Origin: Legionella sheltonii
GTDB taxonomy: Bacteria > Pseudomonadota > Gammaproteobacteria > Legionellales > Legionellaceae
Reading direction: 5' to 3'
Length of the DNA: 64,000 nt
Assembly: GCF_026191355.1 (NCBI RefSeq)
Contig: NZ_JAPHOQ010000015.1
Location: forward strand, 1 to 64,000
The translations under genes were made by a program, and so were the position numbers. The notes beneath the pieces were generated by a model that had not been told where the DNA came from, did no database searches, and saw only the letters and a program-made list of their open reading frames with translations. Below, piece after piece: positions 16,476-25,969 of the stretch; positions within the stretch are counted from its first letter, which is position 1, and each line of letters starts with the position of its first letter.

Positions 16476-17796
16476 GAGAGTGTTCATCCAACTGTGTCAC
16501 CTCAGTCATTATCTAAGTCCCAGGGTTAGTCTGTCTTCGAAATAGATTTGTAACTGGGACACGATAAGCGCCCAATTGTGCATGGGCTGATTCCATTTTT
16601 CCAGTACTTTCTGGCAAGCACAATAAATAAGCTTAATAAGGGCGTTTTCACTGGTGAAAGCGCCTTTATTTTTAGTGTACTTGCGAATTTGCCGATGAAA
16701 GCCTTCAACAATATTGGTAGTGTAAATGATGCGTCTTAGCTCTTCTGGGTATTTGAAGTATTGTGATAGAGCTTCCCAGTTGTTATTCCAGGATTTCATC
16801 ACCGCCGGGTATTTTTTGCCCCGGCTTCTTTCCAACTCCAATAGATGATGCAAAGCCATATCTTTTGCTTGCCTTATAAACCAGCTTTAAATCGGCCATA
16901 AAGGCTTTCTGGTCCTTGCTAACCAGCATACTTTAATGAGTTGCGAATTTGATGAACGACACAGCTCGATCCTCGGTGTTGTGAAAACTTCAGCAATGCT
17001 AATCAGGAAATCCCTAAGTCCATCGATGCTTGCTATAAGGATATCCTCTACACCACGAGCTTTAAGGTCATTTAATACACTAAGCCAAAAACGAGCTCCC
17101 TCTGCCTCAGATAAATAGAGCCCTAGAATATCTTTTTTACCTTCTGAATTTACAGCAAGGACGGTGTAAAATGCTCTACTTATGACCTTACCTTCAACAC
17201 GTACTTTAAAGTGCATGGCATCAAGAAAATGATTGGTATATGAGACTTGTGTTTAATACGCCCTGCAATCAGGGGAATAGTTTGTCAGTAATCAGGCTGA
17301 TTTTAGCACTCGAGACTTCTAGTCCATACATCTCAGATAAATGCTCGCTTATCGCCTGTAACTCATGCCTATCGCATAGAGGGCTAGGACTTTATTATTG
17401 TTATTCACAGTACTGCTTGACGTTTTTTACAAGCTCGGGTTCAGCTGCCATCCCTATCTCGAGGTGTTTCTAAATCAAAAACTCCAGTTGTTGATTTAAT
17501 TGTTTTAGTCGTTTTGCCGTTGCGACGGTTTGAAATACCTGTCTCATGACAATCAGTCATATGAGAATCCATTTCACCTTCTAATGCCGCCTCTAATAGC
17601 TCTTTTATTAAGGGGGTCAGTATGCCGTCTTTTCCAGTGAGAGATTGGCCAGACTTTAACTGGGTCAAAGCCTCTAATTTGAACTCATTGAAATCAAAAT
17701 TCGATAAATCTATTTTCTTTTTATTCATATCTACCTCTTTTAAGTGTTAAATTATAAACAAATTAAAAGAGATGACACAGTTATTTAAACACTACC
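16476..17796 (-). mobile_element. IS256-family element (inner copy inserted in the outer copy)
   Basis: A 1321-bp copy lying inside the outer copy, near the 3' end of its transposase. It is flanked by a perfect 8-bp duplication of the outer element's own sequence, CCCAATTG (16468-16475 and 17797-17804). Because of this the terminal 103 bp of the element appear twice in direct orientation at its left side. The copies are nearly identical apart from indels, so the events were close in time. Confidence 0.92.
16509..17728 (-). pseudogene. IS256-family transposase, inner copy, frameshifted
   Basis: A mutator-type transposase broken into three readable parts: N-terminus at 17441-17728 (MNKKKIDLSNFDFNEFK...), middle at 16887-17216 (VLAVNSEGKKDILGLYLSEAEGA type motif with the second Asp region ILIASIDGLRDF) and C-terminus at 16509-16859 (IIYTTNIVEGFHRQIRKYTK). 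Comparison with the outer copy shows several 1-base indels between the parts. No intact enzyme can be made from this copy. Confidence 0.9.
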
Positions 17797-18471
17797 CCCA
17801 ATTGTGCATGGGCTGATTCCATTTTTCCAGTACTTTCTGGCAAGCACAATAAATAAGCTTAATAAGGGCGTTTTCACTGGTGAAAGCGCCTTTATTTTTA
17901 GTGTACTTGCGAATTTGCCGATGAAAGCCTTCAACAATATTGGTAGTGTAAATGATGCGTCTTAGCTCTTCTGGGTATTTGAAGTATTGTGATAGAGCTT
18001 CCCAGTTGTTATTCCAGGATTTCATCACCGCCGGGTATTTTTTGCCCCATTTCTCTTCCAACTCAAGTAGATGATGCAAAGCCATATCTTTGCTTGAAGC
18101 CTTATAAACCAGCTTTAAATCGGCCATAAAGGCTTTCTGGTCCTTACTAACCACATACTTTAATGAGTTGCGAATTTGATGAACGACACAAAGCTGGATC
18201 TCGGTGTTAGGAAAAACTTCAGCAATGGCATCAGGAAATCCCTTAAGTCCATCGATGCTTGCTATAAGGATATCCTCTACACCACGAGCTTTAAGGTCAT
18301 TTAATACACTAAGCCAAAAACGAGCTCCCTCTGCCTCAGATAAATAGAGCCCTAGAATATCTTTTTTACCTTCTGAATTTACAGCAAGGACGGTGTAAAA
18401 TGCTCTACTTATGACCTTACCTTTGACCTATCCCCTAAATTAGTACCACTTCTTTGATGAGATTCATTATC

Positions 18472-19285
18472 CTATGCCACCTTTCTTGCGTATTCAACAG
18501 GAGGCATATAATTTAGAGAGCTATGAGGTCGAACATTATTGTAGTGTTTACGCCATTGTTCAATCTCAAATCGTGCTTCCTCCATTGTTCGAAACCAGTG
18601 CTGATTAAGGCATTCATTTCTGAATTTCCCGTTTAAGCTCTCAACAAACGCATTTTGAGTTGGTTTTCCTGGTTGAATAAACCCTAAAGTGACATTCGTT
18701 TCTTTGCTCCAGAAAAACATCGCTTTACTAGTAAATTCTGTACCATTATCACAAATCACTTTAACAGGCTTATTTCTTTGCTCAATAAGTTGGTCTAAAA
18801 AGCGAGCCACTTGTTTGCCATCGGATGAGGTAGATATTAGTTGGCTAACCATTTCACGAGAATAATCATCCACTACATTCAATATTCGAAATCGTCTCCC
18901 ATTGCCAAGTTGATCCGATAAAATCCATCGACCAACGCTGGTTTGGTGCAGAAGCGAACGTATTGGTTGGCGAGGACGAGTCAGTTTTTCCTTTTCTTTG
19001 TTCGAACTTGAAGTCCCTCCTGTGTATAAGAATTGACAGCATGCTTCTTATTTTGAACCAAGCCTTCAGTTTTGTTAGTCCATGAAGAATTAAAACAATC
19101 ATAAAGCGATATTGTGCGGCTAAAACCTTGAGTCGTGTTCTGGCCTTCTCATCCGTACGTGGTTTACATTGATAACGAAATGCTGTGCGGCTTAATCCTG
19201 CCAGCTTGCAAGCTACTCGCTCACTCAACTTAAAGAAACATATTAGGTGCTCGATGATCGACTTTCTTGCTGCTGGCTTCACCAC
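18472..19285 (-). pseudogene. IS407-group OrfB, frameshifted
   Basis: The DDE transposase is split. The upstream part (18866-19285) starts MVKPAARKSIIEHL and ends in an altered frame after NQRWSMDFIGS. The downstream part (18472-18882) carries VVDDYSREMVSQ, the second Asp in VICDNGTEFTS and Glu in NAFVESLNGKFRNECLN. More than one indel seems to be present in the upstream part, since its middle does not read like the family. The element is therefore probably not autonomous. Confidence 0.88.
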
Positions 19286-19542
19286 TTTTTTGATAATACA
19301 TCCTTCATTGCCTCTAGCTCCAGGAGCTTATCTGCCAACAGTTTTTTAAGATTAACATTCTCTGATTCAAGCTCACGAAGACGCTTGGCCTCATTCACTT
19401 CAAGGCCAGCATACTTACTTCGCCAATTGTAAAATGTGCCTGACGAAATTCCATAGTCTCGACATATCTCTTCGACCTTTATACCTGCTTCATGCGATTT
19501 GATTGCTTTTATAATTTGTTCTTCTGTGTAACGCTTTTTCAC
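19279..19542 (-). CDS. IS407-group transposase OrfA
   Basis: An 87-residue HTH_Tnp_1 protein: MKKRYTEEQIIKAIKSHEAG, VEEICRDYGISSGTFYNWRSKY, then a leucine-rich helix ending ALKD-like MKDVLSKKW. This is the typical OrfA of the IS407 group. It is intact while its partner OrfB is broken. Confidence 0.93.
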   Translation of the reverse strand: MKKRYTEEQIIKAIKSHEAGIKVEEICRDYGISSGTFYNWRSKYAGLEVNEAKRLRELESENVNLKKLLADKLLELEAMKDVLSKKW

Positions 19543-20231
19543 TTTGAGATCTCCTTTTGGTTTAGTTTATCGGAAATCTCATCTATGTCATGGCATTATT
19601 TTTGGGGGATAGGTCACCTTCAACACGTACTTTAAAGTGCATGGCATCAAGAAAAACGATTGGGTATACAGATTCTAGGGAGCGATTACGCCACTCGGTA
19701 ATCAGGGGTAATAGTTTGTCAGTAATCAGGCTGATTTTAGCACTCGAGACTTCTAGTCCATACATCTCAGATAAATGCTCGCTTATCGCCTCGTAACTCA
19801 TGCCTATCGCATAGAGGGCTAGGACTTTATTATCCAGGGATCGCTTAGTACCGTTTGACGTTTTTTTACAAGCTCGGGTTCAAAGCTGCCATCCCTATCT
19901 CGAGGTGTTTCTAAATCAAAAACTCCAGTTGTTGATTTAATTGTTTAGTCGTTTTGCCGTTGCGACGGTTTGAAATACCTGTCTCATGACAATCAGTCAT
20001 ATGAGAATCCATTTCACCTTCTAATGCCGCCTCTAATAGCTCTTTTATTAAGGGGGTCAGTATGCCGTCTTTTCCAGTGAGAGATTGGCCAGACTTTAAC
20101 TGGGTCAAAGCCTCTAATTTGAACTCATTGAAATCAAAATTCGATAAATCTATTTTCTTTTTATTCATATCTACCTCTTTTAAGTGTTAAATTATAAACA
20201 AATTAAAAGAGATGACACAGTTATTTAAACA

Positions 20232-20666
20232 CTACCAAGCATTACGCTTTAAATACCATTTTTTCTTTAATTCAAGAAATTTAGCTTTTTGTTTTTCATT
20301 TAAGAGCGAAAACATCTGATGTTGCATCATTATTCTACTTTTTAACATAGAGCCTCTGATTTTACTTATTTTCTCTATTAAAGAATCAAGTTTTGCTTCA
20401 TCAATTTTATTTGATTGAATCATAGAGTTAATTTGACTGCGTAGTAATCTCAGTTGACCGTAGTTTTCTTTGAATGCAGCTCTAGCTTTTTCTTTATATG
20501 CTTTAATTTTAGCTTTTTGATCAGCAGTGAGGTTCAGTTCTTGGGCTAATCCATCCAATCGGTGATGCGAATTACAGTGTTTGGATCCACCAATACACGC
20601 AAAACTTGGTTGACCAAATGTTAGTACAAATACGACGGTTGATAACCAGAGAATTTTTTTACTCAT
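20232..20666 (-). CDS. Spy/CpxP-like periplasmic protein with IS-altered stop
   Basis: The product has 144 residues with a signal peptide (MSKKILWLSTVVFVLTFGQP SFA) and two LTxxQ-type motifs, LTADQKAKIKAYKEKA and LNEKQKAKFLELKKKW. Spy and CpxP relatives act as ATP-independent periplasmic chaperones or metal/stress sensors. The outer IS256 element landed inside its stop codon. With the element removed, the gene ends AAT GCT TAG (...KRNA); with it, AAT GCT TGG TAG, adding one Trp. The protein is thus essentially intact, but its natural terminator region is now 3.9 kb away. Confidence 0.85.
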   Translation of the reverse strand: MSKKILWLSTVVFVLTFGQPSFACIGGSKHCNSHHRLDGLAQELNLTADQKAKIKAYKEKARAAFKENYGQLRLLRSQINSMIQSNKIDEAKLDSLIEKISKIRGSMLKSRIMMQHQMFSLLNEKQKAKFLELKKKWYLKRNAW

Positions 20667-20799
20667 TATCCATTCCTCATAATAATTATACCAACTTTCC
20701 TGTTTTATCTTATGTCAATAGGATGACCTTATTGGAGTATAGACTATAGAGTGAATAAATACAGTATGTTAGCGTTAATTTAAATAGGAGAATCTGCAT

Positions 20800-22494
20800 C
20801 TATTTTTGCCAGGTAATCAGGTTATGCATGTATTGGCTAATCCCCCTAATTTTCTTCCTTAAATGGGGTGTTGGACATGATTGGGGCGATTGAGAAGAAG
20901 GATGAGCTAATTTTATTTTTCTATCTTTTGCAAGACTAAAAATTAGTGCTTCATGACAAAGCGTTTTAAGCTCTTTGATTAATCTCTGCGTGCAGTCATC
21001 GTGTTTATGATTTTGAATATTCAGTAAAATATTATTAAATTTAAGGATATTAAATTCATTTTCGTGAGTAAAACAATTCAAAATAAGCTCAAGGTCTTCT
21101 TTTTTGGAATGATTCTTATCTCTGAAAAATGATCGATAAGGGATTTGAGGTATTTTTTGAATATTTTCTTCCACTTCTCTTTTAACCTTTAAAAAAGTAG
21201 CCGGTAAGCTTAAAGCAAGTTCCTTTTGTCGGGCAGCAAGTAATTTCGAGCGTGAACTTTGTAATTTTTTTCCAGAATCTAACCAGGAAGAATCATTTAA
21301 TTCGCCCTCATCAACACCAAGAAACTTGAGCATCCCCAAAACATTTTCATGCAAAGGAATAGAATTTTGTGAGCAAAAGGCTTTTTGCAAGCCATAATGA
21401 TTAAACGAGTGGGGTTGGATTTCTTTGCTGAATTTATTAGCATCAACCACATAGCCATGAAATAGAGCATTCGATATCTGTATGGGCCCCGTAGTACATA
21501 CGACAATGGATTTAAGATAAAGATCCCGTTCTTTTTTCATTAAATAAGTTAAAAACTTATCATCATTTGTTTCTAAAATTCGTTTAATTAAGGAATATTC
21601 TTTACTAAAAAATAGGTATTTTATTAAATTCAGTTGAACCTGCAGGTCTTTTCTCAATCTTTTTATCACTTCTTCGTGAGTTTCTTGGGGATATATTTTA
21701 TTAAAATCTAAAAATTTATTTTTATCGGCCATCACTTCATTAATGTATTTTCTGATTTTTAATGAAGAAGTAGATGTATCGGGTGGACTAATATGTTTAG
21801 ATTTTGCTATATAGAGTGATTCAGAGCGATTTTTCATGAATTTTAAGAGATAACGATTTATAAAGCTGTCTTCGTTTAATTCAGCTTCTGTGCGCTCGAT
21901 GAAGTCAGTATCATAATGAGATAGACGGGCAATAAGCCCACGTTGTACACGATCAATATCTTTTTGTGCTGCTATGGAGTCTACTATAGCGACAAAATCA
22001 TTATTTGCGAGAATAAATTCTTTTCTCCCCATTCTTAAACTGCCAATATTGAGTAATATTGGCATTTCAGTTGGAATAAGTTGAGGAAGATGAGTTGTAT
22101 CAATTGGAAAATCAAAATCGGTATAAGTTCCTTTTTTAAATATTGGGGAAAGCCATCTTAAAATATCACTGGCAACAGCTAAATTGCCCCCCATTTTTAA
22201 ATTATAAATTTCGTCTTTATAAAATTGGTACAATTTTTTTTCGTTATCTGTTAGAAGAGAGGAGTGAATTGAGTTTGCATCAATGAAATTAATACGATGT
22301 TCTCTACAAAATTCGTGTAGCGCATTAACTGATGTCTGAGTGAGTAAGCTGGATTCGTATACCAAGTGAATAGTATCGTTGATATTTTTTTCACGCATTT
22401 CAATAAGACGAATTTGATTCTCCAAATTCATAAACGCGTTTGGATTATTGCTTAACCAGATTTTTACATGTAATTTTGGGTTATATTGATACAT
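20800..22494 (-). CDS. TcdA/TcdB-type glycosyltransferase-like protein, putative effector
   Basis: A 564-residue protein whose N-terminal third resembles the large clostridial toxin-type (TcdA/TcdB) glycosyltransferase fold: KIWLSNNPNAF near residue 11, NLKMGGNLAVASDILRWLSP near 98-116 and a DxD sugar-nucleotide/metal motif in KGTYTDFDFPID (D126, D128). The rest is helical with no signal peptide. Legionella secretes several glycosyltransferases of this kind through Dot/Icm, so a host-directed effector is a reasonable inference, not shown here. It lies alone between the Spy-like gene and rpsB. Confidence 0.72.
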   Translation of the reverse strand: MYQYNPKLHVKIWLSNNPNAFMNLENQIRLIEMREKNINDTIHLVYESSLLTQTSVNALHEFCREHRINFIDANSIHSSLLTDNEKKLYQFYKDEIYNLKMGGNLAVASDILRWLSPIFKKGTYTDFDFPIDTTHLPQLIPTEMPILLNIGSLRMGRKEFILANNDFVAIVDSIAAQKDIDRVQRGLIARLSHYDTDFIERTEAELNEDSFINRYLLKFMKNRSESLYIAKSKHISPPDTSTSSLKIRKYINEVMADKNKFLDFNKIYPQETHEEVIKRLRKDLQVQLNLIKYLFFSKEYSLIKRILETNDDKFLTYLMKKERDLYLKSIVVCTTGPIQISNALFHGYVVDANKFSKEIQPHSFNHYGLQKAFCSQNSIPLHENVLGMLKFLGVDEGELNDSSWLDSGKKLQSSRSKLLAARQKELALSLPATFLKVKREVEENIQKIPQIPYRSFFRDKNHSKKEDLELILNCFTHENEFNILKFNNILLNIQNHKHDDCTQRLIKELKTLCHEALIFSLAKDRKIKLAHPSSQSPQSCPTPHLRKKIRGISQYMHNLITWQK

Positions 22495-22632
22495 TTTTAT
22501 TCTTTATTTTTTGAGTTCAATAAATTACCGCATATAAAAAGCCAGTTCTTTTATATTTCATTACAACGAAAACAGAGCCATTAATAAAAAGCTTAGCACA
22601 AGTTAAAAAAAAAGATTTGTCACTAAATTCGA

Positions 22633-22661
22633 TTGATGAATTTCATCTAATATGGTATAAA
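22633..22661 (+). promoter_or_regulatory. Promoter of the rpsB operon
   Basis: TTGATG (-35), 17 bases, then TATAAA (-10), about 100 bases before rpsB. The spacing is ideal for a sigma-70 promoter. Confidence 0.6.
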
Positions 22662-22693
22662 TGTCGCGCTTTAAATACACACACGGTTCGGCA

Positions 22694-22759
22694 CATACGA
22701 TAGGGTCCCAAAAAGGGTTTCGTATGGGAAACGTGGAGGAATAACCCTGGAGATAAAAA
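22694..22759 (+). promoter_or_regulatory. rpsB 5' leader with conserved-type stem-loops
   Basis: The leader contains a 7-bp stem CATACGA (22694-22700) / TCGTATG (22720-22726) enclosing a GGGTCCC segment. It also contains AGGGTT (22714-22719), able to pair with AACCCT (22743-22748) directly before the GGAG ribosome site. Gammaproteobacterial rpsB leaders are known targets of autoregulation by S2; assignment of that role here is inference from position and foldability. Confidence 0.55.
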
Positions 22760-23521
22760 ATGAATGTAAGTATGCGTGAATTACTCGAAGCAGGTGCTCA
22801 TTTTGGACACAGAACTCGTTTTTGGAATCCTGAAATGGGTGAGTATATATTTGGATCTCGTAACAAAATCCATATTATCAACCTTGAAAAGACCATGGTG
22901 ATGCTTAACGACGTAGTAAACTATGTCGGCAGATTGGCATCTAACAAAGCAAAAATTCTGTTTGTAGGTACTAAAAGAGCAGCGCAAGAAAGTATTCGCG
23001 AACATGCGAAACGTTGTGGCATGCCTTATGTTGATCACCGTTGGCTGGGCGGTATGTTAACCAACTATAAAACAGTACGTCAGTCTATTTTTCGCCTGAA
23101 AGAATTAAAAGAAATGAAAGAAAAGGGATTATTCAATGGAATGATTAAGAAAGAAGCATTAATGCTGACTCGTGAACTTGAAAAATTAGAGAGAGGCTTG
23201 GGCGGTATTGAGAACATGGGCGGTTTGCCTGATGCTTTATTTGTTGTTGATGTTGGTTTCGAACATATTGCCGTTGAAGAAGCTCACCGTTTAAGAATCC
23301 CCGTTATTGGTATTGTTGATACAAACAATAGCCCAAGAAATATTGATTATATTATTCCTGGTAATGATGATTCTATGAGAGCAGTTGATATCTACGTTCG
23401 TTGTGTTGCTGATGCAATTTTAGATGCTAAAGGCAGTAATACAGTAGGAGTAGGTTCTTCTGATGCTGAATTTGTTGAAGTAGTTGAACAAACCAGTGAT
23501 GCAGAAAAAGCTGGGGAATAA
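22760..23521 (+). CDS. rpsB: 30S ribosomal protein S2
   Basis: A small-subunit ribosomal protein of 253 residues. It starts [26 protein letters not shown] and has [37 protein letters not shown] and [10 protein letters not shown], all S2 signatures. GGAG lies 7 bases before the ATG. It heads the rpsB-tsf-pyrH-frr block, separated from tsf by an attenuator-like hairpin. Confidence 0.98.
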   Translation: MNVSMRELLEAGAHFGHRTRFWNPEMGEYIFGSRNKIHIINLEKTMVMLNDVVNYVGRLASNKAKILFVGTKRAAQESIREHAKRCGMPYVDHRWLGGMLTNYKTVRQSIFRLKELKEMKEKGLFNGMIKKEALMLTRELEKLERGLGGIENMGGLPDALFVVDVGFEHIAVEEAHRLRIPVIGIVDTNNSPRNIDYIIPGNDDSMRAVDIYVRCVADAILDAKGSNTVGVGSSDAEFVEVVEQTSDAEKAGE

Positions 23522-23538
23522 TTAAAATTTAAAATATA

Positions 23539-23578
23539 GGGGGCCGGGTGTCAGAACACCTCAATTTGCCCCCTTTTT
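23539..23578 (+). terminator. Attenuator between rpsB and tsf
   Basis: GGGGGC (23539-23544) pairs with GCCCCC (23568-23573), with an inner GGTGT/ACACC stem, followed by TTTTT. This is a rho-independent terminator that would lower read-through from rpsB into tsf. Confidence 0.8.
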
Positions 23579-23597
23579 GCTATACGGAGAAATGAAA

Positions 23598-24476
23598 ATG
23601 TCAATTAGTGCGAGTTTAGTCATGCAGTTACGTGAACGTACCGGTGCTGGCATGATGGAATGTAAAAAATTTCTAATAGCAACCAATGGTGATATTGAGG
23701 CTGCAATTATTGAAATGCGTAAAGCAGGTCAAGCAAAAGCAGATAAAAAAGCAGACCGTGTTGCCGCTGAAGGTGTAGTAGTTATTGCACGCTCCGCAGA
23801 TGGACGTAGTGCAGTAATGCTTGAAATTAATAGTGAAACCGATTTTGTTGCTCGTGATGAGAACTTTACTAACTTTGCTAGCAAGGTCGCTGAAACGGCA
23901 TTAAATAGCTCTGCTACTAAAGTTGCCGAATTGTCTGCAATTACTCTTTCATCTGGAAATACCGTAGAACAAGCTCGTCAAGAATTAGTAGCGAAAATTG
24001 GCGAAAACATTAAATTAAGACGTCTAGAGCGCATGTCTTGTGACACTGGGGTAATTGGTTATTACTTACATGGCTCAAGAATTGGTGTTATCGCAGCTCT
24101 GAAAACAGGTGATGAAGAACTTGCCAAAGACATTGCGATGCATATTGCTGCCAGCAAGCCAATTGTTGTAAGTCGAGATCAAGTTTCTGCTGAAGCTATT
24201 GAAAATGAGCGTGAAATTTTTACAGCTCAAGCAAAAGAAAGTGGCAAACCACAAGAAATTATTGATAAAATGATTGAGGGTCGAATCAATAAATTTATTG
24301 ATGAAGTCAGTTTATTAGGCCAGCCTTTTGTTAAAAACCCTGACATTAAAGTTGGACAACTTTTAAAAGAAAAAAATACTGAAGTACTTTCCTTTATACG
24401 CTATGAAGTTGGTGAAGGTATAGAGAAAAAAGAAGACAACTTTGTTGAAGAAGTGATGGCTCAGGTTCGTACATGA
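23598..24476 (+). CDS. tsf: Elongation factor Ts
   Basis: The guanine-nucleotide exchange factor for EF-Tu. The ATG at 23598 is chosen because GGAG lies 8 bases before it; ATGs at 23577 and 23592 are worse placed. The 292-residue protein starts [26 protein letters not shown] (the N-terminal TGAGMMDCKKAL-type signature). It continues with [15 protein letters not shown] and the C-terminal dimerisation region. It overlaps pyrH by a few bases. Confidence 0.98.
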   Translation: MSISASLVMQLRERTGAGMMECKKFLIATNGDIEAAIIEMRKAGQAKADKKADRVAAEGVVVIARSADGRSAVMLEINSETDFVARDENFTNFASKVAETALNSSATKVAELSAITLSSGNTVEQARQELVAKIGENIKLRRLERMSCDTGVIGYYLHGSRIGVIAALKTGDEELAKDIAMHIAASKPIVVSRDQVSAEAIENEREIFTAQAKESGKPQEIIDKMIEGRINKFIDEVSLLGQPFVKNPDIKVGQLLKEKNTEVLSFIRYEVGEGIEKKEDNFVEEVMAQVRT

Positions 24477-25213
24477 TGAATGAAAGTCACCCAACATTAA
24501 AATATAAACGTATTTTACTAAAATACAGTGGCGAAGCCCTTATGGGCAAGTCACAATTCGGTATTGATCCCTCGGTTTTGGATACTTTAGCCAGGGATAT
24601 TGCCGAATTAATTAAGATGGGCGTTGAAGTTGGTCTTGTATTAGGTGGTGGTAATTTATTTCGTGGTAAGGCACTTTCTCAAGCTGGGGTTGGACGTGTA
24701 ACTGGTGACCATATGGGAATGCTGGCTACAGTAATGAATGCTTTAGCGGTGAGAGATGCTTTAGAACGAATTGATATGCCAGCGCGTATTATGTCAGCTA
24801 TTCCCATGCTGGGAGTCGTTGACCCTTATCATCGCCGTAAGGCAATTACACATTTGCGCACCGGACACGTTGTTATTTTCGCAGCAGGAACAGGAAATCC
24901 TTTTTTCACTACGGATACAGCTGCTTGCTTAAGAGCCATTGAGATTGGCGCTGATGTGGTATTAAAAGCAACAAAAGTCGATGGTGTTTACTCAGAAGAT
25001 CCCTTTAAAAACCCTAATGCCAAACGATATGATTATTTGACCTATATCGAAGTATTAACGCAAGGCTTAGAAGTAATGGACTCTACTGCAATTTGTCTTT
25101 GTCAAGATCAAGGCATGCCATTGCAGGTTTTCGATATGACTGCACCTAATGCATTGAAAAGAATTGTATCTGGAGAACGCGTAGGAACTATAGTCGGAGC
25201 TAATCATGATTAA
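24473..25213 (+). CDS. pyrH: Uridylate kinase
   Basis: A hexameric UMP kinase of the amino-acid-kinase fold. Seen: [69 protein letters not shown]. The start overlaps the tsf stop, with two ATG codons in tandem (24473 and 24476). It overlaps frr by 8 bases, showing coupling of the last three genes. Confidence 0.98.
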   Translation: MMNESHPTLKYKRILLKYSGEALMGKSQFGIDPSVLDTLARDIAELIKMGVEVGLVLGGGNLFRGKALSQAGVGRVTGDHMGMLATVMNALAVRDALERIDMPARIMSAIPMLGVVDPYHRRKAITHLRTGHVVIFAAGTGNPFFTTDTAACLRAIEIGADVVLKATKVDGVYSEDPFKNPNAKRYDYLTYIEVLTQGLEVMDSTAICLCQDQGMPLQVFDMTAPNALKRIVSGERVGTIVGANHD

Positions 25214-25763
25214 TGAGATTAAGCAAGATTCAGAAAAGCGAATGAAAAAAACTATTGAAGTATTGCACACAGACCTAACAAAAATTCGCACAGGAAGGGC
25301 GAATGTTGGTTTACTTGATCATGTGCAAGTTGACTATTATGGAACGATGACTCCATTGAGTCAAGTAGCTAATATTACCGCTAGTGATTCTCGTACAATA
25401 TTAGTTACCCCATGGGAAAAATCCATGGTATCAGCTGTAGAAAAGGCAATTTTAACCTCAGATTTAGGTTTGAATCCGGCTACAGCAGGTTCTGCGATTC
25501 GTGTCCCTATGCCACCTTTGACTGAAGAACGAAGAAAAGAGTTAATCAAGGTTGTTCGTAATGAAGGCGAGCAAGGAAAGGTTTCCATTCGTAATATCAG
25601 AAGAGATGCAAATAATCAATTAAAAGAATTAGTTAAGGATAAGGCTATTTCTGAAGATGATGAGCGTCGAGCAACTGAAGTCATTCAAAAACTAACCGAC
25701 AAATATATTCTAGAAGTAGATGCATTATTGGCTGAAAAAGAAAAAGATTTAATGGAAATTTAA
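25206..25763 (+). CDS. frr: Ribosome recycling factor
   Basis: Splits post-termination ribosomes together with EF-G. At 185 residues it has the family length. Signatures include [38 protein letters not shown] and [14 protein letters not shown]. It is the last gene of the operon, followed by a strong terminator. Confidence 0.98.
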   Translation: MINEIKQDSEKRMKKTIEVLHTDLTKIRTGRANVGLLDHVQVDYYGTMTPLSQVANITASDSRTILVTPWEKSMVSAVEKAILTSDLGLNPATAGSAIRVPMPPLTEERRKELIKVVRNEGEQGKVSIRNIRRDANNQLKELVKDKAISEDDERRATEVIQKLTDKYILEVDALLAEKEKDLMEI

Positions 25764-25771
25764 ATCAAGAG

Positions 25772-25800
25772 ACAACTTGAGGTGAATAACCTCAAGTTGT
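25772..25800 (+). terminator. Terminator of the rpsB-tsf-pyrH-frr operon
   Basis: A perfect 12-bp stem, ACAACTTGAGGT / ACCTCAAGTTGT, with a 5-base loop, followed shortly by CTTTTTTATT. Confidence 0.88.
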
Positions 25801-25969
25801 AATAATTCTTTTTTATTGCAATTCTTACTCAAAAAACTACAAATTACTTTATTTAATTTGTTAATTTAGTCATGATAAAGAATTTCCATTAAGTTTTTTC
25901 TTTATTAATAGAAAAAAACTTAATAAATTTCTCTTAAATGCTTCTGAAAATAATTTTTGGAGGTTCCTT

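Larger units (their letters stand above)
18424..19616 (-). mobile_element. IS3-family (IS407-group) element inside the IS256 copy
   Basis: A 1193-bp element with termini TGACCTATCCCC and GGGGATAGGTCA, and a 4-bp target duplication, CCTT (18420-18423 and 19617-19620). The uninterrupted sequence is seen in the inner IS256 copy, which proves the insertion point. It carries an intact OrfA and a frameshifted OrfB. Confidence 0.93.
17805..20168 (-). pseudogene. IS256-family transposase, outer copy, interrupted
   Basis: Pieces of the same transposase: N-terminus at 19911-20168, middle at 19621-19801 (MSYEAISEHLSEMYGLEVSSAKIS), then, beyond the inserted IS407-group element, the rest up to WNQPMHNW at 17805. 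The last codons and the end of the element lie on the far side of the inner copy. A 1-base deletion (TTGTTTAGTCG versus TTGTTTTAGTCG) also breaks the N-terminal part. Confidence 0.88.
16373..20236 (-). mobile_element. IS256-family element (outer copy, interrupted twice)
   Basis: The outer element runs from GAGAGTGTTC at 16373 to AACACTACC at 20236; its ends form an inverted repeat of about 26 bp around CTGTGTCA(C/T)CTC. It is flanked by a perfect 8-bp target duplication, AAGCATTA, at 16365-16372 and 20237-20244. It is split by another IS256 copy at 16476-17796 and by an IS407-group element at 18424-19616. Its own transposase is dead, with frameshifts as well as these insertions. Confidence 0.93.

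Noticed and set aside
16373..16580. Apparent 103-bp tandem direct repeat
   Set aside because: It is explained by one IS256 copy inserted near the end of another with an 8-bp duplication, not by an independent tandem repeat or a CRISPR-like array.
22679..22745. A tRNA or other classical RNA gene before rpsB
   Set aside because: The hairpins do not form a cloverleaf; position and pairing with the ribosome site fit an mRNA leader.
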